Shown one piece after another: positions 52,834-63,600 of a stretch of DNA of 64,000 bases. This stretch comes from Bog-105 sp965276965 (GTDB lineage Bacteria; Acidobacteriota; Terriglobia; Bryobacterales; Bryobacteraceae): contig OZ255713.1 of the NCBI GenBank assembly GCA_965276965.1, forward strand, positions 4,960,001-5,024,000, written 5' to 3'. Within the stretch, counting starts at the first letter, position 1. The number at the start of each line of letters is the position of its first letter. The position numbers and the translations under genes are program-made. The notes beneath the pieces were generated by a model. The model was not told the DNA's origin and did no database searches. It saw only the letters and a list, made by a program, of their open reading frames with translations.

Positions 52834-54597
52834 TCAAAAACTTCCGGTCAGAGAAATCTGCCCATAGAACCCGAGGGAGGGAACAGTGGGCGCTCGTCGC
52901 AATCGCCTGCCCATATCGTACTGAAGATCGAGAAAGCGCGAGATCGAATAGCGCGCCAGGAAGCCGACGCTGGCTAGATCGACCGCATCCTCTACGTCGG
53001 GAATGGGCCGTACTTGCCGGAGGCTCGCATAGTCAAAGAACACGCCGAATTGAGCTTTATCGCCGAACTGCGAGCCGCGTTCAAATGCCCGCGACAGGCC
53101 GAACGCGGGAAGGCGCAATTCTTGGCTAAACATCTCGCCTTCGCTGCCGAGCGCAGTGTCGGTATAGTATCCGCGGACGCTACCGACTCCTCCTCCGCCC
53201 ACCTGCTCGCTATACGGTAAGTTGCCGTTGCTGCTCTGGAAGGTAACTCTGCTTATCGCGCTGAACCCCTTTGGGAGAGGTGTAGTTTGTGTGATCAAAA
53301 AGCGGTTATAGAGGTAGTGAGCCTTCGCGCCGGGCACAAGCGTTGAGGCCGCCGCTGTGGTGTTGCCGGGAGTCAGGCCGCCGGGGCTGAAGACAAACAT
53401 GTTCTGGATGGCTGTCTGACCGAAGCGTTCGTTGAGAGTACCCTCGTAGACCAGAGGAAATTGGTCCACCTCGGCCTGTCCGGCAAACACCTGAAAACCG
53501 GCGAACTCGAGGTTGTTGTCGGTCGTTTTGAAGTCGTAGCCAAGCTGTATGTCTTCCGTAAAGTGATGGATGCGGGGCAAAGGACGCACGTACCGTACAC
53601 TAGCCTGCCCCGAGTGGCCCACATCGTTGAAGATTTCAGCTACCAGTGGCCGCTGCACTCCATATGAACCGAAGATCAGCAGTTGATCGCCCCAAGGCAA
53701 GGGGATCGTGTCTGAAACCGAATGAGAAACCGAGCGCCCACTGAAACTCCGAGTGAACTGGTAAGAGAGAATCTGGCCGGTGCCAAAGGCATTGCCCCAG
53801 TTCACGCCTGTGTTGTACTCGCTGATGCCGAGGCTGCGCACCCCCAGCGTGTCGTACCCGCTGTAAACCCGAAGCGGCAGTCGATCCTTCGCGTTCAGCA
53901 TTACGTCCGTCTCGCCGGTCTGGGCGCCTGGCTTGAACACGGCATCTACGTTCAGAAACGGATTCCGGTTCAACCGGTCGAGATCATTCTGCAGATCGTC
54001 GAGCCGCGGCGTTTGTCCAGGCTGCAGTCCGCTCGTTTCCCTGATCAGCGAGGACGAGAAGTAGCGGGCGCCCTGAACCTCCACCCGGCTGAGCTTATAC
54101 TGCGTAACCACCACCTGCACCACGCCGCTCGCGATATTCTGTGGCGGGACCGTTACGTCCACAAAAGGTCGCCCGTGTTCTCTCAGCCAGTTCGTCGTTT
54201 GCGATTTAATCCGGTCCAGATCAGCCAGTGTCATCGGTCGGCCGACGAACGCAGTCAATTGGGTGACGAAATGGCGATCGTTCAACTCCGAAATCTGGGA
54301 GGCGTCAATGCCGGAAGGATCCGTCACCGAGGCCGGCGCGCCCGTTGCCGTCATTTGCTTTGAGCCGGCGACGAACAGCAATCCTTTGAGCTTCGGAATC
54401 AGCGGTGTCTGAGAACTGCTCTCGGGTAGCGGCGCGGAAGGCGGCGTCAGCGTCGGGGCTTCTTCCTTCGGGGGCAAATTCGGCGCGATGTGTTGATAGT
54501 CTTGCGCCTGAGCCGCCAACGGCGAAAGTCCGATCAGCATCGCGGCAATTAGCGAGAACAGGCCAGAGCAAACAGTTGCATTGATGGAATTCTTCAT
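52834..54597 (-). CDS. TpsB-type outer-membrane transporter (ShlB/FhaC/HecB family)
   Basis: The start at ATG 54597 follows AGGAGA; an overlapping ATG at 54612 is an alternative. The 587-residue protein has a signal peptide ('GLFSLIAAMLIGLSPLAAQA') and a Pro-rich stretch. Two POTRA-type regions follow ('LRGLLF...' onward, with 'HFVTQLTAFVGRPMTLADLDRIKSQTTNWLREHGRPFVDVTVPPQNIASGVVQVVVTQYKLSRVEVQGARYF'). A long beta-barrel domain has the hallmark 'GSVRGYYTDTALGSEGEMFSQELRLP' and ends in aromatic 'QISLTGSF'. It would secrete the neighbouring exoprotein across the outer membrane. It lies directly downstream of the exoprotein gene, the reverse of the usual B-A order. Confidence 0.93.
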   Translation of the reverse strand: MKNSINATVCSGLFSLIAAMLIGLSPLAAQAQDYQHIAPNLPPKEEAPTLTPPSAPLPESSSQTPLIPKLKGLLFVAGSKQMTATGAPASVTDPSGIDASQISELNDRHFVTQLTAFVGRPMTLADLDRIKSQTTNWLREHGRPFVDVTVPPQNIASGVVQVVVTQYKLSRVEVQGARYFSSSLIRETSGLQPGQTPRLDDLQNDLDRLNRNPFLNVDAVFKPGAQTGETDVMLNAKDRLPLRVYSGYDTLGVRSLGISEYNTGVNWGNAFGTGQILSYQFTRSFSGRSVSHSVSDTIPLPWGDQLLIFGSYGVQRPLVAEIFNDVGHSGQASVRYVRPLPRIHHFTEDIQLGYDFKTTDNNLEFAGFQVFAGQAEVDQFPLVYEGTLNERFGQTAIQNMFVFSPGGLTPGNTTAAASTLVPGAKAHYLYNRFLITQTTPLPKGFSAISRVTFQSSNGNLPYSEQVGGGGVGSVRGYYTDTALGSEGEMFSQELRLPAFGLSRAFERGSQFGDKAQFGVFFDYASLRQVRPIPDVEDAVDLASVGFLARYSISRFLDLQYDMGRRLRRAPTVPSLGFYGQISLTGSF

Positions 54598-54608
54598 GGC
54601 TCTCCTGG

Positions 54609-57600
54609 TCATCGTGCCGACCCCGTCGCGCTAGTCACTGGAGGAAGTAGGAGTTGCCAGGACTTATTCTTTCCGCCCTGCAAAAGAATCTGCTCGGTGC
54701 TGTTGATGAGGGGAGACCCGCCGGAGATCACCCAGGCGCCGGATGTCGGGCCCGCGCTATTTGCACTGTTCAAAACCACGATCGTCGGTAACAAGCCAAA
54801 GCCGTTGTTTTGCCAGGTCGAGAGCGTGGACGGCGCTGGATACGGGATATAGGCTCGCGGCACGGCCACCCCGAACACCGCTTGCGCGGTCATTGTCGCG
54901 ATCTGCGCCGCGGATGCCAGGTTTCGGATGGTCATGTTTACGCTGATTGCATCCGCTAAAGTAGGCGCGTTCGTCAGTATGGCCGGGGTAATGAGACCGC
55001 TGCCCGTAGCGGAGTTGGGCAGAAGGTAGTTCGAAAGCAGCGTGCCAGCATTCGGCGCGAAATTCCGCGCCGCCAGCAGCGCCGTCACGATACGCGAACC
55101 CGATTCCACCGAGTCGAAGCTTCCAATGCGTTGAGCAACGCTGGCGCCCTGCCCGCCTACAAAGCCGCTGAGGGTGAAGTTAGCCGCCGACAGCGTAGCA
55201 ACCGTCGTGCCGTCCTTCATTTTGGTCGGTACGCCCACAATTGCAGCGCTGAGCGGACGGAGGTCGATCGAGCCCACGCCGGCGGCAGAAACCGGCAGAA
55301 TATAGTTCGCGAGATTCGTGCCAACCACCGCTGTGAAGTTACCGACTCGCAGCGTTGCGTTTACACTGCGCTGCCCGGCGTCAGCCAAATCATAGGTTCC
55401 TTCTGTCTGCGTGACAATCGCTCCCTGCCCGGCCACAAAACCCGTAAGTGTGTAGTCACCCGAGCCAAGGGAGGCCGCCGTCAAGCCGTCATAAATTTTG
55501 CTCGGCTTACCCGTGATCGCCGCGGTCAGCGCTTGCGGACTGATCAGCCCCGTTCCCGATGCCGAGGTCGGCAGAATGTAGTTCGCTGGATTAGTGCCTC
55601 CCGTGAGGATCAGGTCGCCGGCACTAAGAGCCGCCATCACGGAGCGTGGACCCGCCTCAGCGAATGCGTAAGTGCCGGCCGTCTGTGTTACAGTCGCGCC
55701 TTGCCCGGAAGCAAAACCCGTCAGAACATAATTATTTGCGCCCAACACTGCCGACGTCGACCCATCGTAGGTCTTCGAAGCGTTCACGATTGTCGCGGTC
55801 AGCGCTTGCGGGTTGATGGTCCCGGCGCCCGTTGCAGCAGTCGGCAATACGTAGTTCACCAGGTTCGTGCCGCCTGACGCTGTGAAGTTTCCCGCGCTCA
55901 GAGCTGTCTCCACAGTGTGCGATCCGGCATCGGGCCCGTCATATGTTCCCGCTGTCTGGGTAACCGCCGCGCCTTGTCCGGAAACAAAGCCGCTTAGGCT
56001 AAAGTCGCCCGTACCGAGCGTCACGATCGCCGTCCCGTCGTAATTCCGAGTCGGGTTGCCGGTGATGGCTGCTGTTAACGTCTTCTGCTCGATCGTCCCG
56101 GCCCCTGACGCCGCCGTCGGCAGAGTATAGTTAGCAAGGTTCGTTCCGCCGCTTCCTGTGAAATCGCTGGCGCCGAGCGTGGCAGTCACCGTCCGCGAAC
56201 CGGCGTCAGCCGCATCGTATGTTCCCGCAGGAGCATTAACAGTTGCGCCTTGTCCGGAAACAAAGCCGCTTAGCGTATAATCGCTCGAGGCGAGAGTAGC
56301 GGCAGCCCCGCCGTCGTAGGTCTTGCTCGGGTTGCCGATAATGGCAGCGGCCAGAGATTTCGCATTGATCGTGCCCGCGCCTGACGCTGTCGTCGGCAAT
56401 ACATAATTGGAGAGATTGGTTCCGCCATTCTGGGCGAAATCGCCGGAATTTAAGTTCGTTGTGACGGTACGCGAACCGGCATCGGCCGCATCGTACGTCC
56501 CTACCCCCTGACTTACGCTCGCGCCTTGCCCATTAACGAAGCCGGAAAGCGTGTAGTCGCCCGCGTTGATCGTTGCACCATTGGCGCCGTCGTAAGTCTT
56601 GCTTGGATTTCCAGTGATGGCCGCCGTTAATGTCCTCTGATTGATCGCTCCTACGCCCGATGCGGTTGTCGGCAACATATAGTTGGCAAGATTGGTTCCG
56701 CCGTTCGCCGTGAAGTCGCTCGAACTAAGCGCAGCGATCACGTTATGCGAGCCTGCATCCGCCGTATCGTACGTCCCCGCCGCTTCCGTTACCGTTGCGC
56801 CTTGTCCGGAAACAAAGCCGCTGAGTGTATAGTCGCTCGCGGCAAGCGCGGCGGCCGTCGTACCGTCGTAAGTCTTAGTCGGTGTGCCGCTGATCGCTGC
56901 ACTCAATGCCTTTTGGTTTATCGTGCCCGTTCCTGAGGCCGTCGTCGGTAGGATGTAATTGGAAAGATTCGTTCCGCTACCCTGCGTAAAGTCACCCGAC
57001 CCAAGCGCCGCCGTCACCGTACGCGAGCCGGCATCGGCTGCATCGTACGTTCCAGTCCCCGGGCTCAACGTCGCGCCCTGTCCGGTGACGAAGCCGCTCA
57101 GGGTGTAATCGCTCGACGCCAGCGTTGCGGTTGTCGAGCCATCGTATGTCTTCGTCGGGTCGCCCGTGATCGCTGCCGTCAAAGTCTTCTGGTTGATCGC
57201 ACCAGCGCCGGAAGCCGTTGTCGGCAGTAAATAGTTGGCAAGGTTTGTTCCACTGTTCTGCGTGAAGTCGCCCGAGCCAAGTGTCGCTGCCACCGTGCGC
57301 GATCCGGCGTCGGCCAGGTCATACGCTCCACTTGTTTTGGTAACCGTCGCGCCCTGTCCCGACACAAAGCCGTTTAGCGTATAGTCGCTCGGCGCCAGCG
57401 TCGCACCCGTTCCGCCGTCGTAGGTCTTCGTCGGATTCCCGCCAACTACGGCAGTCAGTCCCTTATGATTAATGGCCCCCGTACCGGACGCCGTTGCCGG
57501 CAGAATGTAGTTGGCCAGGTTCGCTCCGCCGGTCGCTGTGAAGTTCCCCGCGCTCAGCGTCGTCGTTACGCCTTGCGATCCGGCGTCGGCCGATGCGTAT

Positions 57601-60600
57601 CTCCCCACCGTCTGACCAACCGTCGCGCCCTCACTGCCGACGAAGCCGCCCATCGTGTAATCGCTTGACGCCAGCGTTGCAACCGTCCCACCGTCGTAGG
57701 TTTTGGTAGGATCGCCGCTAATTACCGCCGTCAAACCCTTCTGGTTAATGCTCCCTGTACCGGACGCTGTCATCGGCAAGATGTAATTAGATAGGTTGGC
57801 TCCGCCGGTTGCGGCGAAGTTCCCCGCGCTCAGCGTTGCCATTACTCCTCGCGATCCGGCATCGGCCGAAGCGTATGTCCCTGCCGTCTGCCCAACCGTC
57901 GCGCCCTCACTGCCGATGAAGCCGCTCAGCGTATAGTCGGTAGAAGCCAGCGTCGCAACCGTCCCACCGTCGTAGGTTTTGGTAGGATCGCCGCTGATTA
58001 CCGCCGTCAGACCCTTCTGGTTAATGGTCCCCGTACCGGACGCCGTCGTCGGCAGAATGTAATTAGACAAGCTGGCGCCGCCGGTCGCTGTGAAGTTCCC
58101 CGCGCTCAGCGTCGTCATTACACCGCGCGACCCGGCATCGGCCGAAGCATAAGTTCCCACCGTCTGCCCAATCATCGCGCCCTGTCCCGACACGAAGCCA
58201 TTCAGCGTATAGTCGCTCGACCCCAGCGTCGCACCCGTCCCGCCGTCGTAGGTCTTCGTCGGATCGCCGCTAATGACCGCCGTCAAACCCTTCTGGTTAA
58301 TGGTCCCGGCACCCGATGCCGTCGTTGGCAGAATGTAGTTAGACAGGTTGGCTCCACCGGTCGCGGTGAAGTTCCCCGCGCTCAGCGTCGTCGTCACCCC
58401 TCGCGATCCGGCATCGGCCAAAGCATAAGTCCCAACCGTCTGCCCAACCGTTGCACCCTCACTGCCGATGAATCCGTTCAGGGTGTAGTCGCTCGACGCC
58501 AGCGTGGCGCCCGTCCCGCCGTCGTAAATCTTCGTCGGATCGCCGCTGATCACCGCCGTCAATCCCTTCTGGTTAATCATTCCCGTACCGGACGCCGTTG
58601 TCGGCAGAATGTAATTGGCTAAGTTCGCCCCACCCGTTGCGGTGAAGTCGCCCGCGCTCAGTGTTGCCGTCACTCCTCGCGATCCGGCATCGGCCGAAGC
58701 GTATGTCCCCACCGTCTGCCCAACCGTCGCGCCCTGACCGCCAATAAAGCCGCTCAGTGTATAGTCGCTCGATGCCAGCGTCGCAACCGTCCCGCCGTCG
58801 TAGGTCTTCGTCGGATCACCGCTAATTGTCGCCGTCAATCCCTCCTGATTGATGGTTCCGGTGCCAGAGGCGCTCGTCGGCAGAATGTAGTTAGCCAGGT
58901 TCGCTCCGCCGGTTGCCGTAAAGTTCCCGGCGCTCAGCGTCGTCGTCACTCCTCGCGATCCGGCATCGGCCGAAGCGTAAGTCCCCGCCGTCTGCCCAAC
59001 CGTCGCGCCCTGACTGCCGACGAAGCCGCTCAACATGTAGTCGCTCGACCCCAGCGTCGCGCCCGTCCCGCCGTCGTAGGTCTTCGTCGGAGCGCCGCTG
59101 ATCACCGCCGTCAGCCCCTTCTGGTTAATGCTCCCGGTACCGGACGCTGTCGTCGGCAGAATGTAATTAGACAGGTTGGCTCCACCGGTCGCGGTGAAGT
59201 TTCCCGCGCTCAGCGCTGCCGTCACTCCCCGAGATCCGGCATTAGCCGAAGCATAGGTCCCCACCGTCTGCCCAACCATCGCGCCCTGGCCGCCGATGAA
59301 GCCGCTCAGCGCGTAGTCGCTCGATGCCAGCGTCGCAACCGTCCCGCCGTCGTAAGTCTTCGTCGGAGCGCCGCTGATTACCGCCGTCAAACCCTTCTGG
59401 TTGATGGTCCCCGTACCGGATGCCGTTGTCGGCAGAATGTAGTTGGCGAAGTTCGCTCCGCCGGTTGCCGTGAAGTTCCCCGCGCTCAGCGTTGCCGTTA
59501 CTCCTCGCGATCCGGCATCGGCCGAAGCATAAGTTCCCACCATCTGCCCAACGGTCGCGCCTTGTCCCGACACGAAGCCATTTAGGGTGTAATCGCTCGA
59601 CCCCAGCGTTGCACCCGTACCTCCGTCGTAGGTCTTCGTCGGATTCCCGCTGATCGTTGCCGTCAAATTCTTCTGGTTAATGGTCCCCGTACCGGACGCC
59701 GTCGTCGGCAAGATGTAATTTGAGAGATTAGCCCCGCCGGTTGGCGTATAGTTGCCGGCCGCAAGCGCCGCCGTCACGGTTCGGGATCCGGCATCCGCCA
59801 CGTCGTATGTTCCCGTCGTCTGCCCAACCGTCGTGCCCTGGCTGCCGATGAAGCCTGTCAGCGAGTAGTTGCTCGAAGTAAGAGTCGCGGCGGTTGTGCC
59901 GTTGTAGGTCTTAGTTGGATTATTAGCAATCGAGATACTCAAAGGCGCTTGCGCAATGCTGGCCGAAAGCCCGGTCGGCTGATTCAGATTATAATTACCG
60001 TAATCCGTCCCCGAGATCGTGTAGCTGCCCGGCGTCACCCCCCAGGTGCCCGCATTGGCGGAAGCGAACGTTCCGCTCGTCGGAGATGTCAGTGCGACGT
60101 CGTCGACGCCGAGCCTGCCCGAAAGCTGAGCCCCGCTATTATCTAGCGTCGCCGCCGTTGTGCCCTCATAAACCTTGCCCACCGCTGAAGCGCCTGTGAT
60201 ATACAACTGTGCTTTGCTGATGTTTCCGATCAGCGCCTCGGTCACGCTGGAGCCAATGGAGTAGTTCGCCGCCTGAGCGCCCGCCAGCGTCAACCCCGTC
60301 AGGCTGACCCCTAATCCTGTGCCGACATTTTTGGCATCGTAGCTCCCAGCCAGACCGCTCGTGTTTACCGAGACCGCATCACCGCCCACAACTCCGGATA
60401 ATGTATAGCTGACCCCGGCGCCTACTGCCGAAGTAGTGGCGTCATAAACCTTGTTCACCGACGCCAGGTTCACCGTCGCTTGCGTGATGTCAGCCGAAAG
60501 CCCGGTTGGTTGCGCCAGCGCGTAGTTAGTAGCCTGTCCGCCCCCGATGCTGAAGCCGCCGGCCGTCACGCCAATGCCGGTTCCCACATTCTTTGAGGCG

Positions 60601-63600
60601 AAGGTCCCAGTCGCAGACGCGCTATTGAGCGTCACCGACCCCAAGTCGGCGCTGAACACACCGGATAATGCCGCGGAGCCGTTATTAAGCGCATCCGTGG
60701 TGTTACCGTTATAGGTCTTATTCGTCGCGGCAACACCGGTGATGGTCAGCGGCGCTTTGTTGATCTTGCCCGCGCCCGAAGCCGAAGTCGGCAGCAAGTA
60801 GTTCGTCAGGAGCGTGCCGCCATTAGGATTGAAATCGCCTGACACCAGACTGGTCGAGACATTCGGTGAGCCCGCATTAGCGCCGGCGTAAGTCCCGCTC
60901 GTCTTCGTCACGGTCGCCCCTTCCCCGGTCACGAACCCGTTTAGCTGATAATTGCCCGTCCCCAGAGTGGCCGCGGTTGTGGTGTCGTACGTCTTCGTCG
61001 GCGTGCCGATGATCGCGGCGCTCAAGGCCTTTTGGTTGATGAAGCCGATGTTCGCGTTCGACAGCGTTGAGCCGATCGAATAATTAGCAGCGTCCGTGCC
61101 GGTGAGAGCAAGCCCCGATAAGCTGACCGGAAGACTGGAGCCCACATTGGCCGAAGCGTAGCCGCCCGAAAGCCCGCTCGTCAAAACCTGCACGCTGTCC
61201 GATCCCAAAAAACCGCTGAGCACATAGGCCGAGCTCGCCGTCGGAAGACTCGTGCCGCCGTCGTAAGTCTTCGTGACCGACGCCAGGCTGATGCCGCCAT
61301 ACGGCGTGATGTTTGCGGAAAGCCCGGTCGGCTGAGTGAAGCTGTAGTTGCCGTAATCGACACCCGAAGCCGTGTAACCACTGGCCGTCACCGTCTTTCC
61401 GTTACCCACGTTCTTGTCGCTGAACGCAGCAGTTGCTCCGGTTGTATCGAGCATCACCGCGTCGCCATTGAACAAGCCAGAAAGAGCAGCAGAGCTATTG
61501 TCCAAAGTGGCATCCGTGGTGGCGTTGTAGACCTTGTTGTTGGCGATCACCCCCGCCACCGTCAGCGGAGCCGTCGTAATCTCGCCGATCGTAGCGTTGG
61601 TGAAGCTGGGAGCGATGGTGTAGTCCGCCGCCTGTGCGCCACCCAGTGCGACACCCGTGAGGCTCACATTCTTGCCCGTGCCGACATTCTTGTCGGCGTA
61701 GCTTCCGCCGATCCCGCTCGTGTCAACCGTTACCGCATCCGAGCCGAACACGCCCGCAAGCGTATAGGCCCCGCTCGCGGTCGGCAGGCCGGTAGTGCTG
61801 TCATACTGCCTGGTCACCTTCGTCAAGTTCAGGGACGCTTGCGTGATGTCGGCAGAAAGTCCCGTTGGCTGCGCCAGCGTATAGTTTGCGGATTGGCCCG
61901 CCGAAATAGTGAAGCCCGCGGCTGTGACGCCGATTCCGGTCCCTACGTCCTTCGAAGCAAATGTGCCGGTCGCGCTGCCGCTGTTCAATGTCACTCCGTC
62001 GGAGCCAAACAAGCCACTCACCCCCGCCGACGAAACGTTTAACGGGTCTCCAAATCCGCCGTTGTAAGCCCGGTTCGTCCCGGCAACGTTCACCACCTGT
62101 AGCGGCGCCTTATTAATCGTTCCTGTGCCCGTTGCTGAAGTCGGCAGACTGTAGTTGTTGAGGTTCGTCGCGCCTCCAGCCGTGAAGTCCCCGCTGGCGA
62201 GCGTCGCCGTCACCGAACGAACGCCCGCGTCTGCCGTACCGTAGAGCCCGGCGGTCTGAGTCACCGTCGCGCTCTGGCCCGGAACAAAACCACTCAATGC
62301 ATAGTTGCCCGACGTGAGGGTGGCCGTTGTGGTGGCGTCGTACGTCTTCGTGGGATTGCCGGTAATCGCGGCAGTTAAAGGCGCCTGTGTAATGGTGCCC
62401 GTACCGTTGCCCGCCGTCGGCAGGACATAATTCGACAGGTTGGTGCCCGAATTGGCGACGAAATCCGACGAAACCAGCGTCGAATGTATACCCTGCAATC
62501 CGGCGTCCGGAACGAGATACTGAGCCGTTGCCGACTGTGGCAGACTCGCCCCCTGGCCCGCGACAAAGCCTACTAATTGATAGTTGGCCGCCGTGAGTGT
62601 AGTCGAATTCGAACCGTCGTAAACTTTCGTCGGATTGCCGATGATATTTGCCGTCAGCGGCTGTGGATTGATGTTCGCCTTCAGGCCCGTCGGCTGGATC
62701 AGAGCATAATTCGCCGACTGCGCGCCATTAAGAGCGAATCCGCCGGCCGTCACCGCCAGATTGTTGCCCACATTGACAGAGGCGAACGAAGCCGTGGCGC
62801 CGCTCGCGTCGAATCCTACCTGGCCTACATCAGGAGAGAGCACACCAGAAAGGCCAGCCGAACCGGAGTTCAGCGTCGCGGCATTGGTGTTGTTGTAGAA
62901 CTTATCGACCGCGCTGACACCCGTCAAAGATAACGGTGCACGGTAGATTGTTGCTGAAAGCCCGGTCGGCTGAAACAGTTGATAGTTATCCTTATCCGCT
63001 CCGGAAACGCTGAACCCGGAGGCCGTGACGGCAATGCCGCTTCCTGCATTTGGAGCGGCGAATACTCCAGTGGCCCCGCTCGTCGACAGCGTCACATTGT
63101 CTGAACCGACTACGCCGAACAGATGCGCGCCGCCGGTTGAAAGCGGGGCCGCGGTGGTGGTGTCGTACGTCTTATTGAGCGCCGAGACGTCTAAAATCGA
63201 GAGCGGAGCCTGCGTGATCTGGCCTGCCCCTGTTGCGCTGGTCGGCAGCACATAATTCGACAACAGCGTGCCGGATTGCGGGGTAATGTCCGTTACGGCA
63301 ATGTTGGCCGTTACAGTTCTCGAACCGGCTTGCTTGGCATCATATGCGGCCTGGATTGCGTCGCTCAGATTGACACCCTCCCCGGAAGCCAAACCCGAAA
63401 TGCTGAAGTTACCGCCCGCCAACGCCGCTCGCGTTGTTCCGTTGTAAACCTTCGTCGGATTGCCTATGACCGACGCGGTCAGCACTGCCGGATTGATGGC
63501 GCCCGAGCCATACGCGATCGGCGGCAAAGTGTAGTTCGACAGGTCGGTTCCCGAATTCGGTGTAAAATCCGACTGCGCCAGGTTCGCCGTGACTGCCTGC

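Noticed and set aside
55131..55877. 248-residue plus-strand ORF, and other plus-strand ORFs between 55 and 64 kb
   Set aside because: These are antisense shadows of the repeat exoprotein, kept open by its biased composition.
57463..59670. Possible CRISPR-like array
   Set aside because: The units are 276 bp, contiguous and in frame inside a coding region, with no short repeats and spacers.
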